Notes under the pieces: model-generated | Databases searched by the model: none | The model's input: only the letters and a program-made list of their open reading frames with translations | What the model was told of the DNA's origin: nothing | Assembly: GCA_902806595.1 (NCBI GenBank) | Contig: CADCXC010000004.1 | Span: 1,860,001 to 1,924,000 of the forward strand | Length of the DNA stretch: 64,000 bases | Direction: 5' to 3' | From: Pyrenopolyporus hunteri | Taxonomy: Eukaryota > Ascomycota > Sordariomycetes > Xylariales > Hypoxylaceae | Made by a program: the position numbers and the translations under genes | Part shown: positions 46,802 to 58,900 of the stretch, piece after piece | How positions within the stretch are numbered: the first letter of the stretch is position 1 | Layout: the number at the start of each line of letters is the position of its first letter

Positions 46802-48517
46802 GATGAGGGTTTCTCTAAGTCACCAGGTTTACTTGAGAAATTGAATAGAGATATAGACACCTAGAAGGTGATCTAGGTAGCTAGTCATTAAGAAACAAGG
46901 CTGCAAGGCTCTTTTGAGTCCTAAGCTCACGTCCCCCATTTATATATATAAACATAAAGAAAATTCAGAAGTGACCGGCCCAACATATGGTCCGGTTACC
47001 CCTCGCATCCTTCTGCACCTTTTTGATGGATGACAGTAGCAATGGCAACACACCTTCGAGTTCAGGAAGGACAACGATAGGAGATGCAGTTTGAAACGGG
47101 TTTCCCCTAACGAGATCTTCTTCGTATAAGTATCTGAACTTCTACGCATATAGAAAATATGACAAATGAGCTATTATTTTTTGTACAACCCCTGTAAAGT
47201 TGAAGATGAGGTGAGTTAAGCACCCGTGAGTAGAACACGGACACGGACCTTAGGGAGTTAAGCACATTCTTAAGCACATCACACCAGACGAGGCTGTTTA
47301 TACGACCTACCCAGCCGGCAGGGTAGCTCTGCTTTTCAATAGTGTTTGCCATTGCGATAGGAGCGTCGTGCGGCTACGCCCCATAAGCGCATTTATTACG
47401 TGGGCCATGAAGCGCAAGGGATAGGCCGTTAACATCGACTTGTGTGCGTACTGCATATATTAAAATCGTCTTGTCCAACAGCTTCTCGTTCTCGGTATGA
47501 CTTACAGCTATCTGGCCTCGGCACCGTGGCCCATATCTGATCCTCCAGGTTTATATACCCTACCTACTTAGGTAGGCAGCTGTATAGGGGTATGTACGTA
47601 AATATCCCAAAGAGGGCATGAGGCACATCGAGAGTTGGTTGTAACCTAGCATCATTGAATGCGGCGGATATAGAGTAGCAGTCGATCGGCCGGCTCGGAA
47701 TCCGCCGCTACAAGATGGCCATAACTGCAATCTAACCCTGTTGGATCAGCCTAGGAGACAATTGACGGGACCGAGAACTGCGGGATAATACCTACCTACC
47801 CGCCTAGGTATCTACCTACCTATCTAGGCCGTAGCAGAGAATTGCTACACCTAACCCGTTAACCCGGTTCACATGAATGAATGTTGCTGTTGCGAATCAC
47901 CCACTGCGGCCTCTGATCTTAAGATAATTACATCTTATCTATCCTTTATATAGCGGAATACCCCTAGCTAATATCTCCCTAGGTAAGGGAATTACTAATC
48001 TCTACTCCGAGACCGAGCTCCCATGTCCAATCGATGGCGGATCTCAACCATGTCGTCATCGATCGTGAATTCCCCCCATGCCAAAGCTCCGTGATATGTG
48101 CTTGGACGCCACCTCAGTCTAGTCGTCCCATCATAGACCCCATCTCGAATGATAAGTCTCCAATGGGAAATTGCGTACTGTATATCCGCCGGGAACAAAG
48201 GGAGACTAAGAACGCCTCTCTCATCTCGTAACCCCGAGACCGATAGGCCAATATCGTCGCACAACATACCTAGTCGAGTATTCGCGGGCGCCTAGGCCTT
48301 GCATAGCTGAGCTGAAGGTTGAGTGCCAACTTCTCCAACATTCCCCCCTGTCGCCAGGTACTTAGCTATCTAAATTCCTAACCATCACAACCATCGTATA
48401 CCGTATTCTTCAACCGTGTTTATATGAGCTGTACTTAAAAACATAGCTACCTATACAACAACATACCTAAACACCGAAACCTGTCTATTGTAGACATTCA
48501 GGTGTACGGTCGACACC
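46802..48517. other. Intergenic, nothing recognised
   Basis: About 1.7 kb. It has dense TACCTA/TAGGTA motifs near 47555-47575 and 47790-47830 and an AT-rich stretch, but no convincing gene. Open frames at 47995-48267 lack support. Confidence 0.5.
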
Positions 48518-49456
48518 ATGCCGAACCCTAGCGACAAAAAGAAAAGCACCGCCAGCACCGCTGCCGCCAACGACAGCGACGCCAACCGGCCCTGGTACAC
48601 CAAGCTCGACCTCATCCGGCGCGGCGAGCGGGCGCCCACGCCCTGGGGGACCCTAACCTTCATCGGGCTCCGGCTCATCGACATCCCCCTACAGCACGCG
48701 CTCCTCTCGCCGCGCGGCCTCGGCGGCTCTCTCCTCGCGCGCTTCGGCGTGCCCCTCGCGCTCACCGCCAACACGCCGACCACCGCCGCGGTGCTGCGCA
48801 CGGGGATCCCCGTCGTCGACGCCCTCGGGCACCCGACGGGCGCGCTGCTCCTCGCCTTCGCCTGCGGGTCGGCCGCGAAGCAGATCTACTGGCAGACGGT
48901 GCTCTCCTTCGAGTCCTTCCCCGCGGGCGCCGCCGCCGCCGTCGCGCTGCTGAACACCGTCCTGAACGGGGCCAACGGGCTGCTGTACCTGGCGTCGGGG
49001 ACGTCGTCCCTGTTCTCCGGGCCGCTGGTCACGCTGCCCTTCTCGCTCCCTTTTCTGTCCAACCCGGCCGCGCGGCCGGGCACCGCCGCCGTCGTCCCCC
49101 TGAGCACGCTGGCCGGCGTGCTCCTGTACGTCGGCGGGCTGGCGCTGGAGACGGTGTCCGAGGCCCAGCGCAAGCGCTTCAAGCAGGACCCGCGGAACGC
49201 CGGCCGCGTGTGCAAGGAGGGCGTGTGGCGCTGGGCGAGGCACGTCAACTACCTGGGGTACTCGCTCTGGCGGGGCGGGTACACGATGGTGGCGACGGGC
49301 TGGGCCGGCGGGCTGGCCATGGCGGGCTGGCAGATGTACGATCTGAGTCACCGCGCGGCCGGCGCGCTGGATGCGTATTGCGAGAAGAAGTATGCCGATC
49401 AGTGGACGGAGTTCAAGAGGGAGGTGCCGTATAAGATACTCCCGGGGGTTTACTAA
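48518..49456 (+). CDS. Membrane protein of the 5-alpha-reductase / DUF1295 type
   Basis: An intronless, GC-rich gene of 312 aa. After a Ser/Ala/Lys-rich start it has several hydrophobic segments. The C-terminal region carries the signature of the steroid 5-alpha-reductase/DUF1295 family: KRFKQDPRNAGRVCKEGVWRWARHVNYLGYSLWRGGY, then a final amphipathic KKYADQWTEFKREVPYKILPGVY. Family enzymes reduce double bonds of lipids or sterols with NADPH in the endoplasmic reticulum, or methylate isoprenyl groups in related branches. The substrate cannot be told from the sequence. Confidence 0.8.
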   Translation: MPNPSDKKKSTASTAAANDSDANRPWYTKLDLIRRGERAPTPWGTLTFIGLRLIDIPLQHALLSPRGLGGSLLARFGVPLALTANTPTTAAVLRTGIPVVDALGHPTGALLLAFACGSAAKQIYWQTVLSFESFPAGAAAAVALLNTVLNGANGLLYLASGTSSLFSGPLVTLPFSLPFLSNPAARPGTAAVVPLSTLAGVLLYVGGLALETVSEAQRKRFKQDPRNAGRVCKEGVWRWARHVNYLGYSLWRGGYTMVATGWAGGLAMAGWQMYDLSHRAAGALDAYCEKKYADQWTEFKREVPYKILPGVY

Positions 49457-50227
49457 GGGGGTGTTTGTTTTGGATAGGGAGGTATAGGGATAGGGATAGG
49501 ACTACGTATTATACTACATTGGTTGGGTATGACGTGCTCCTATTCTAAGGCTGGGTTGGCTGGTGGGTGTGAAGTTAAGCTAAATCTGGATGGGAATTTA
49601 TGTATACGTGGGCGTATGCACGCAGGTACGAGTATATGGTCAGGTGAAAGACCCGATGGATGGATGGATGTACGTATGTGTGTGTGTGTATGTATGTGTG
49701 TATGTATGTGTGTATGAAACGGGACACATTGGGTGTTGGTGCAACAGCAACTGAGGCTTTGGTATTGGGCGTTTCCCTAACTCCACAGAGCTCCTCCCAC
49801 CAGAGTATCTCTTCCTCTTCATCTTCCTCTTCATCTCCATCTGCCTTCGCGCACCTGTAATCTAGTATACAAAGGGGGAGCAGCGGGCGACGCAGCCAAC
49901 AGAGAAAATTAAGAATCAAAGTGTGATGCGATGCCGCCCTTGATTTTTTGGCTCAAGCGGCAGAGAAGAAGTCATCTGGATTACATGCCGTCTACGTCTT
50001 TCCGCACGCAGACATGCCAATGGTATGGACCATAGCCAACGACTCCTGGCAGGCGGAAAAGGAAAAAAAAAAGAATAATAAAAACCCCCATGCTATATCT
50101 CAATTCCGTCCAGAAACGCCTGACCTCGAAAATCCCTGGGTGTAAAGTCACCTCTCGACTCTCACTTGCTTTTATGACCCTTCTCTTTGTTAGAACGCCT
50201 ATTAGCCTCCCCACGAGTCTCATCAGC
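49457..50227. other. Intergenic between convergent genes, with a microsatellite
   Basis: About 770 bp including a GGGATA-type run near 49480-49500, the GT/GTAT tract noted separately, and an A10 run near 50065. No supported gene. Confidence 0.5.
49672..49717 (+). repeat. TGTA/TG microsatellite
   Basis: Alternating GTATGT and GTGTGT units form a 46-bp simple repeat in the 3' flank of the DUF1295-type gene. Confidence 0.85.
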
Positions 50228-52037
50228 CTAGTATGGACGCAGGTCCGCCGCGTGAAGATTCTTAGCCCACCGGGGCAATTTCTTGGTTTGCTCGTATATT
50301 CGACCGCAATTGGCACAGAGAGACTAGGAAGAAATCAGCCGTTAGCGAATGTACCCATGCTAGGAATCGATATATGCCTACCCTAGGACCCCAAGGTCCA
50401 TCTCTAACAGCCCAGACGCTGGTACCCCAGATGCGGCAGTGTGTGCAGCGCCAATTAAGCCTCTCCTGATCCGTGAGCGTTCCGCCCCCGCCTCCACCGT
50501 ACCCGACGTCTGGCGTGTTTCTACCACCGGGCGTGCCGGAGCGTCCGAGGGGACTTAAGCTTCGGAATCGCCGCTTCTTCTTGGATCTCTCTCCACGTCC
50601 CATGCGCTCCTCCTCGACCTCGAAGCCCAAACCCGGTATGCCACCTATCATACCAGCGTTGCTGCTGAATCTGGCGGTTTCTCGGCGGAGACGTCGAATC
50701 TGTCGTTCCCGGTCGACTTCCCGCTTCTCTATCTCTTCCTTAGACAGCACCTCGACCTTGGGTTCCCACTCGTCGGCGAGATGCTCAGGATCATACCGCC
50801 AACCTGCGTCCGCGCCGTGAGCGGCGTCGTTAGGGAACTCGGCACCCACCGCACCCCATCCTGCTACGAGGCCACCCGCCTCGCACGCTTCCTTCTTCAG
50901 GCGCAATACGGCCTCGTAGATCGCGTGCGTTAAAGCCGGGACCCATTCGCCAGCAAGACCCAGATCCGCGCACGTGACTTTAGCAAAGGCCTCCGCCGTG
51001 CCAGGAGGATGGAGTAGGGACCATTCGAATTTGTCCGTGTAGAGTTGGGAGGAGAGGTTTACGTTGAGGGAAACTATGCATCGGTAGGTGTCGTCGGGAT
51101 TCAGCTCGTCCGAGTCAGCGGGAACCGGTGTAGCAGTGGCCGTTATTTCAGGCACCTGCGAGCGAGCGCCTCTCGGGGTATCGAAACCGGTATCGAGGCC
51201 GTTTCGGAACGGGGTTTCGGGGCCGCGGATGGAGTTGGGGAGCGGCGTAGCAGGAGTTCCTGGGGTGTCGCGGAAGCTCGATTGAGGAGCTAGTCCCGAG
51301 CCATTGGTAGGTGCTTTATCCTCCGAATGGAACAGCGGATGGAGCGCGACGCCGGCATACTCTTCCAGCTGGGTCCTGATCTGCCTGCTGATCTCAGCGG
51401 CAACAGAACTCTGGTTGGGGAGATCCAGATCTTGGACGAGGCTGAGCGCAAATTGATCGGTGGTGATCATGGTCTCGTGTAAGTTCCATAAGAAGATATC
51501 TCTTAGTTTATATGGGACTGTCATGTCGCCTGTCCTATACAACGACGGGTCCGCGTGAGGGGGCGGTTGGGTGAGACCTCGAGGTAGGGGGTATGGTGCG
51601 GCGGGCATGAAGCCAGGAATGTCGACATCGATACGAATGGGGATGAGAGTGACGGGCATTGCTGCTTGGGCTTGGCTGTGTAGATCTGATCGGTTTTTTG
51701 TCTTCAACATCCAGTCCCTCCAGATACCCTGCACCTCGACCGGAGCGTTTGTCTCTTTTCCAAACTTGTCGCTGGGATCTACCCGTGATGCGCTGTCCTC
51801 CCGCCTTAGGCTGCGCAGGCCCGTGGGCCGTCTTCTCGAGTCCTCTTCATCATCATCGTCGTAGTCGTAACCATCTTCAGCGTAGTTGATTACCGTGGTG
51901 CCACGCTTCGTAGTTCGCGATACCGGGCCGGTGGGTGCTGTAGAATGAATAACAGGGCTAAGGAGGGAATTGTTGTAGACGCGCAGTCGCGGCGCGTAGG
52001 ATGAGAGAAAAGCCTGCGGAGTGCTTCGAGGCTCCAT
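50228..52037 (-). CDS. sfh1: Sfh1/Snf5 subunit of a SWI/SNF-class chromatin remodeller
   Basis: Two exons (52037-50382 and 50323-50228) with a 58-bp intron encode 583 aa. The start (FLSSYAPRLRVYNNSLLSPV), the RTTKRGTTVINYAEDGYD block and the two Snf5-repeat regions (MPVTLIPIRIDVDI to about residue 250; DDTYRCIVSLNVNLSSQLYTDKFEWSLLHPP onward) match the SNF5/SMARCB1/SFH1 family, core subunits of RSC and SWI/SNF. The C-terminus is a GATA-type zinc finger (C531, C534, C555, C558) completed by exon 2. Filamentous fungi have this fusion; yeast Sfh1 and Snf5 do not. The protein is nuclear and likely essential for growth. I favour Sfh1 over Snf5 from the N-terminus. Confidence 0.9.
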
Positions 52038-52532
52038 GTTGTGCTGTAGTCAATCGGTCCTATGTCATCTCATGCTGATGTGTAGTTCATGGGGGGGATG
52101 AGGATGAATCGAGGACAGCAACGCGCCAAAGAGGCACTAGAATCTGAACGCTGGGAAGTGAGGCAGAGCGTTCATAGATTGCGAAATCGGGTGGGAATAG
52201 AAGGAAACCCTTGCAAAGAGGTTTAATAAAAACAATTGAAGGAGGGCACAATATCCAGGCTTTGCGTGGACTTGGGCAGGCTGTTTGTCCAGTAATGGTA
52301 ATCCTGGATTGTATTGATTTTATATTGAATTGTTCTTGTCGCAGCGCAGCGCAACGTAACGCGTCTCGTCTCGTAAAATTTCCACTGCGAACCCCGAGGT
52401 GACTGGTTGATCGCACTTGCCCAGGCTTCAAACGACCCCAACCTAGGGAGGAATAGATCACGTGGGGTCGCTGAAATTTGGCCCGTCATCCACGAATTTT
52501 TCGAGCGGCCCGTGCGCAAAGCTTGACTTTAC

Positions 52533-52572
52533 TATGTACCTAGGTACCTACCTACCTAGGTACCTACATAGC
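52533..52572. repeat. Cluster of TACCTAGGTA palindromes
   Basis: Two TACCTAGGTA palindromes separated by CCTACC units form the densest example of a motif scattered through the intergenic DNA of this window. Confidence 0.8.
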
Positions 52573-52841
52573 GACAACATACGCACGGAAAGCTAAAATA
52601 AATACTTGAATCCATCCAAGTCTTTGTTGGCCTCGAAAACTTCAACACGTCATTACTACCTACCATATCTACCCAAAGTTTAATATCACCATCTTCTTTA
52701 CATGGTATATATAACTTGAAGGATAAATTGGTATACAAAAAAAATGAAAAAAGCCATAAAGCCAGAGCATCTAGAAAGAAAAGAAGGGACGCGCACGGCC
52801 ATTCCAGATTCTACAAGACCTCGAGAATCAATCTAATAAAA

Positions 52842-52860
52842 CCACGGCTCTTAGCCGTGG
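52842..52860 (-). other. Perfect 8-bp stem hairpin followed by T-run on the minus strand
   Basis: CCACGGCT and AGCCGTGG flank a three-base loop. Read on the minus strand the stem is followed by TTTTATTAG, like an intrinsic or Pol III-type terminator or the end of a structured RNA. No adjacent RNA gene is recognised. Confidence 0.5.
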
Positions 52861-53273
52861 ACTATTTGAAAAAAAGGAGATACGAGTTTAGACATTACGT
52901 ACGATACAGACTTTTCGGCAAGGCCTTTTCCGCCGACTTAAGGACTACTTGTACACGGTATCCCCCTCGTTGTTCAAGGCTCACCACCCCGCAACGCCCA
53001 GCTTTGACCATCTGCGGCTTTGGTTTTATAGAGCTGCGCAGGCGTATAACACCGCCAGGCTCGTCACAGTAGTATACCTACCTAGGTATATAAGACAGCA
53101 GAAAACCAAATTCCTTCGTGCAACCCCACCCCCTTTATAAGCATCAAGTTCATGATAGAATAGGCCGTGATAAAGACTCCCTATGCGCCGGGTATGATTC
53201 CAGTCAAGATTAATGAGACGTAATGCTTCCCCCGAAAACAACTCTCCGCGCGTACACGACTAGGTACGCCATA

Positions 53274-55958
53274 TTACCGAGCGCTAGCCCGTATACTCCT
53301 ACCTCGCTCATCAGTTCGTTTGTTTGAATTTGTTAGCACCATCCAATCCTCCCATTCCTTGCTTATCTCCATCAATACAGAGCCCATGACCGTGGCGCTA
53401 GCCATTAGTCCATGCCCTTCGCCCTCGAGCACGCGAACCTCGCATCGCCGCATGGTCTTCCCAAGCCACTTGACATTCTCGACTGGAACACGCGTGTCCC
53501 GGCTGCCGTGGTGAATGGTGACTGGGCGGGTGATGTCTACGTATCGAAACCCAATCGTATGCCTTCGCTCTAGGCAGACGAGCAGGTCCACGGCAGGATT
53601 AGCTCCTGTAGTAGCGAGTTCCCAAATCGCGTGAGTAAGCCGCATATCGTAGGTCATCTGTCTTTCTTTATCTGCCATAGCATCGGCGGCGGCAGCAATA
53701 ATAGCGCTTTGGGGGTTGAACTCGTTATCTGCAGGTCGATATCGATCCATATTTTCGGTAGCAGAAGGGAACGTCTTCCCATCCGCCGTATCTTGCATCA
53801 TATTCTCTTTATCTATGGTAGAGATAATGTCGCGGCGATTATTCGCGCCGGATCCATCGCGCCCGGCGGGAGCAGCCGACTTCCGCTTGCTGCGACGAGT
53901 ATTGGTCTTAGGTAACGAGCTAGTTATAGAGCTGCTAGTAGCCGTCATGAAAGAACTGTTCGCTGCTTTGAGGAAGGGCGTTGGTAGAGCTCGTAGAATT
54001 CGTTGTGATGTAGGGATTGCATTAGTAGGAGGCAAAGCTTGAGATGTACCGAACACATTCATCTGCGACGGAGGGATCCAAGGGGCTAGAAGGTGAATAC
54101 GACCACGAATATGCTGCGGCATGCGGAGAGCCGTAGCAAGGGCGTAGATAGCGCCAGCGGAATGTGCGAGGATAGAAAACTTTGTGATCTTGAGCGCCTG
54201 ACAGATCGCGTAGACATCATCTGTAAGTAGTTAGTATTCGCTTTAGCAACCATCAGCTAAGAGGACAAACGTACCGGGCCAGCTAAGGGGCGTCGCAGTC
54301 CCATCAGCATAAGGCTCGCTATCACCAACACCAGGTCGGTCAGGGGTGATGAGTCGTAATTTGAGGGTCAAGGCTAGCTCATCATAGAATGCGGTGATAT
54401 ATCTAGTCAAGCCCATACCAACGCAGCAAAACACCGCCGAGCCTTCGGCATCGCCCACTTCAGAGAACGATATGACTCGGCCGGTCTGTGGATGCCGGAT
54501 CTTCTGCGACAGCCTTGGGGAGCACAAGTAAGACTCAACCGCGTCGTCGATGGAATCGGCACTTTGAGGCCGCTCATAACCCACCATAGGCTCGGGAGTC
54601 GTAGGTTCTCTCCTCTTTTCGGTTATTTCGGGGCTCTTAGGTGCCGCTGAAAGGCGCTTCAATCGCGAGCTGCTTCGTTTAGGTTTTATCATATCCCCAA
54701 GGTCCGGAGTTGTGCGCCCCGATTTCCTGCGATCGGTACTGTGCGCGCTGCGCCTTCTGCTTTGAGCTACCGCTGGAAATGGGGCGCCGTCCTCGAATCC
54801 ATTTGCGTCCGTCGAATATGATCTCGAGCGTTGATGCGTATAATTACTGTCCTGGTTTCTCTTAGCGGAGGGCACGCTCGCCCTCGCGGAGTGAGGCATT
54901 TCGGGAGGAAGACTGTCGTCCCTCCTCCTTCTCGTGTCAACCTCCGAATTTGTACGACTCGTATGTCGCGGTCTTTGGTGCGACGGATCGCGCGAGCGAG
55001 TATGTTCCGTTCCCTCCGGGATGGTATCGCTAAGGCCACCGTCGCCTTCTCTCCTTGTTCGCGAGGACCTGTGCGACGATCGTTTGACGTTCGTTCCCGT
55101 TTTCCGTAGGGAGGAGTCGCGTGCCGGAATTGACCGCTGTACGTGGTTAGGATCAATTGATGGGCTTAAATCTTGCATGATATCTTTCGTTGGCGAATCG
55201 CTCGGTTCTTCGCGTATTGGCGTTTCGGCAAGAATAGTGTCAGGCCTGGGCGACAAGCCGTTCAAGCTGTTAGATTTTCCAATGGACCCCGAGCTTGCTC
55301 GCTTCTTCTCCGATTCGCTGGCGCGGAGTCGTTCTTTTGAGCTCATATACATCAAACCCTTATGATTACGAGCTTGTTTCTTTCCCCAACTATCATGCGA
55401 CCGTTGTCTACGTAGTTCGGGAGTCGGCGGTAAACCACGTTCAATCGAAAGGTTCCCGATGCTACGGGTATCATCATGCGAAGACACCGAACCCTTCGAC
55501 GACGGCCTAGACGAATTGCGCAGGAGAGACTTCAGACCCCCCGACGACTCGCGACGTGGCGACTTGGGTGCGGTTAGTGGGGAGAAGCCGGACGGTGGTT
55601 TCGCCGTTCGAATAGTAGGGGGGCTAGCAGCTAGCTCGTCGAGATCGATCTCCTCTTGCAGTCGTTCCAGCTTAGTGGAACCAGAGAAGGCTCCGTATTC
55701 GACGCCGAAGCTGCCGTCCCGCGGTGAGTTTGGCAAAGACAAGCTTTGACCCTCGAAATGCCTGCTCGCCGGCTTTGAGATGACGGACAGGCTAGTGATC
55801 AGAGAAGAGATCACTTCGGGAGAGGCTGGAGGTATGCCAGCACGATCTTTGTCATCTTCACGCAAACGCAAGTGCATAGAAGGATCAATTGCCTTCCTCC
55901 GGGATTGTTGGCGAGACTGACGGGGAATAGGGGGCAGTTGTCCGGAGGAGTAATCCAT
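53274..55958 (-). CDS. Alpha/beta hydrolase with a long disordered N-terminus
   Basis: Two exons (55958-54275 and 54220-53274) with a 54-bp intron (ACTAACTACTTACAG end) join to 876 aa. About 470 N-terminal residues are disordered, rich in Ser/Arg/Pro with many RRxS-type sites, and look like phosphorylation targets. The hydrolase fold begins at about 480 (ISFSEVGDAEGSAVFCCVGMG; LITPDRPGVGDSEPY). The nucleophile sits in the AHSAGA elbow at about S582, and a late GEGHGL gives the catalytic His. An insertion of roughly 120 residues, Ser/Thr-rich and basic, forms the lid region. Substrate and localisation are unknown. The frame continues upstream only from a TTG, so the ATG at 55958 is used. Confidence 0.86.
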
Positions 55959-58900
55959 GGTGGGCGGAAGCAAGGAAAGGAATGAGCCAGAGCGACCGAG
56001 GCTAGGGCTGAAAATGATTTGCCTAATTGCGCCAGGTCTTACCTGCGTGTCTCTGTTTGCCGCAACAGACAGGAGCGGTGTACAGGATCAAAGTCCCAAG
56101 CTCCAACCTCCAACTCGGCAGAGAATGCAGGGAAATGCGGAGGCTAGAGAAGGGGGAGGTCGAGACTCGATAGGACGCGGATGCAGGATGCTGGGTCAAT
56201 ACCGAGACGGACTCGCTGCAGGTCCCAGGTTGCTAGAATTGCATGAGAGGGCGCTTAAAGTGTACAATACATACATAGGATTGGGGGCCCGTATGTACGG
56301 GTAGGTGATGGAGGTATGTAGATAGGTAGAGAATGTATTGTACTTTCGTACAATACCAACGTTAACTGGGGCAGATTGAACTGGTCGTCTCGTAGTGTAT
56401 GTAGATCCAACTCGCCCAACTCGCCCCCGTCCAGGGACTCGGACGCAACACACGGGATAAATCGAGAACTGGAGGGTGTGGAAGATGGAACTTTGGCTAA
56501 AGAATAGATAAACAGAACAGAATAAAAGTTGGCAGAAATAGATTGACGCGCTTCACATTAATGGGAGGGAGGGAGTCTTGGAACGGTAGCGCGAATTGCA
56601 ATTTTGCAATTTTGCAAAAAGGTAGCTCTGGAGAGCTTTTGGATGAGTTTTGCGACTCAGGGGAAAATGGGAGTGGGAAAACTCGGGTGATCGAATTAAT
56701 AGGCTTATTATTGTTATTGGACAGCAGCTAATGCAGGGCCAATTAGGTACTAGATTACACGATAACGGCCTCATATGGTCGTAGTTTACTTTGATCAGAA
56801 AGTCTGTGCAGTTCGGGTCCCTCTTGCTGTAATAAAATATCATGTATTGCCAGACGTACGTATATACCTACATACCTCGGTGCTACATAACGTGCCCAAT
56901 AATACGCAGCTATCCCGGACGTACCTATCATGTATGTATGTACTACTGCAACTGCTGCAGGTACCCCATGAGATGACCACCCCGGCACGACGCAGGTGCC
57001 TTCAGTTTCTGCAGGTGATACCTGTACGTACATATATACGTACATGTATTGTACATATATGAACAATCTCCTGCTTTCGGTATCCTCGGCGGGGGGAGAA
57101 AGTCTACCAGGTCATTCATTCCCAGCATTGTTGTATGTTTCGTATTACTCTTCTTTCCCTACATAGAGGAGTACGAGATATACCTATGGATAGATGTATG
57201 GACTTATACTAGTATAATCATCATAATATCGAAACTAAGCGTGTGTTGGTCTTATTAGTTCGAACTCTACTTTCGGATCGCCATTTGTCTTTGCTCCACT
57301 TGCGCGAGAGCGGGAAAGCGTCAAGGTGGAAATTCTCAAGAGGCTCAGCCCAATTGAGATTAACGCGAGTCTTGGGGGCTTCTCCAATAATTGAATCTAG
57401 CATGCATGCCCCTGAAAAGAACTGCTCACTACAAGCCCGGAAGGATGAAAATGTTCGGCTACATGTATGGACAGAAAGCATTAACGCATACACATATAAC
57501 AAGTACGTAGGGTACCTAGCATATTAAATGCGTCATGTAGTGTCTTAAACCGTCGCATACAGGTAAACAGAAAATATATTGCAACATGCGATTCCGTTTC
57601 AGACTATGTACGTCAAGTAGCACCGGGACAAGGTCAAGGTGCATCTACAACGATAACCACTTATTTGTACAGTCACGATGCAGCGTTTTCCAAAGTTGAT
57701 GGTAGGTGGGAAGAAATAGTCGAACAACTCTAGGTTGCTTAAGAAATGCATATCCCCATGTCTTTAGTACCTGGCATCATACCTAACCTAGATGAGATCC
57801 ATGGAAAAGTTCATGGGCATACGCAAAAGCAAAATATGCATAGGCAGAAAGTTAATAGATGGAAATTAGATGTCTCTAGAGAATCTTAGGACGACAAATA
57901 GGTTGAGTACCTTGCGTGCAAGTACAATCGAAGTGGACGCATCAGCCGCCCTCGATTCAGGACCATGGAGTAAATGTGGAGGGGGGAGGAAGTGAGGGAT
58001 CGAGCTATCCCTATTGGCGGGTATACCACACTAGTTCTACCTATGTACAATACATGTAGGTAGGTACTGCATCCCGTAGCTTGCTGCTTTGCTACCGTTA
58101 TTAAAGTTTAGACGCCCTCTCTTCGTCCACCTATACTTATACAAGCTCCACGAAGCTCTTCTGTTGGCCCGAGAATCGGCTGCATATCTGCATGTGAGAG
58201 ACGCATGCGGAAACGGAATGCGACGCGGGTTGGATCGTCGAGTGATATTCGTAGGCGTTATCCATTCAAGAAACACCGAAACATCTAGACCACAAGCTAC
58301 CTATACGACAAAACCCGACTACAGTCGTATTACTCCTACTATAGGATGGGTGCACATATATCTGCACATGATATGTCAGTCTATATCGTTCACCAATCGA
58401 GTATTCTTACCCCAATAAGAACTACAGCCGACTAGGTATTCATCAGCCAGATTTGAACATATTTTCACTCTTTTTTTTCTTTTCGGCTTACATACTAACA
58501 CCACTAATATTTTGTGATCGGTGGAGGAACGGAAATTGTGTGTGTGAATTGCCCCGGTAGTCCTGGAATTCCTCTAGATTATGACTATAGCCCAGAAGAG
58601 CCGCACAGAGCTTTCAATTTCGATGGAATTATGCGCCGAGAGGATGACAAGCTGCGAAACCCACGCGAGTGACAGAATCGACCACATGTATAAGCGACTA
58701 ATCATGATTTCTACCAATGAATTGAGGGATGGATGGACCTGTGTTAGAGCTATGACCTAAACCTGGAGCAATATCAGCCGTACTAAGGTGAATTAACCTC
58801 CGGAACATAGCGATTTAACGGAGCTCAATCCAACGGTTCACCCAACCGTCTGCTTATATATATAGAGTAGTAGGTACTCCCCGGCCAAGCATCGAAGTAA

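Larger units (their letters stand above)
52038..53273. other. Intergenic, includes palindromic motifs and a hairpin
   Basis: About 1.2 kb. It contains a 40-bp run of overlapping TACCTAGGTA motifs (52533-52572), a perfect hairpin (52842-52860) and a non-ATG open frame at 52716-53072 without family features. No gene is supported. Confidence 0.5.

Noticed and set aside
47995..48267. 90-codon minus-strand ORF
   Set aside because: An opposite-strand frame is also open over the same stretch, and neither shows motif or splice evidence.
52716..53072. 118-codon Arg/Lys-rich frame overlapping the hairpin
   Set aside because: It begins at a non-ATG codon, spans a perfect hairpin and shows no domain. 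It was considered as a transposase fragment, but no motif supports that.
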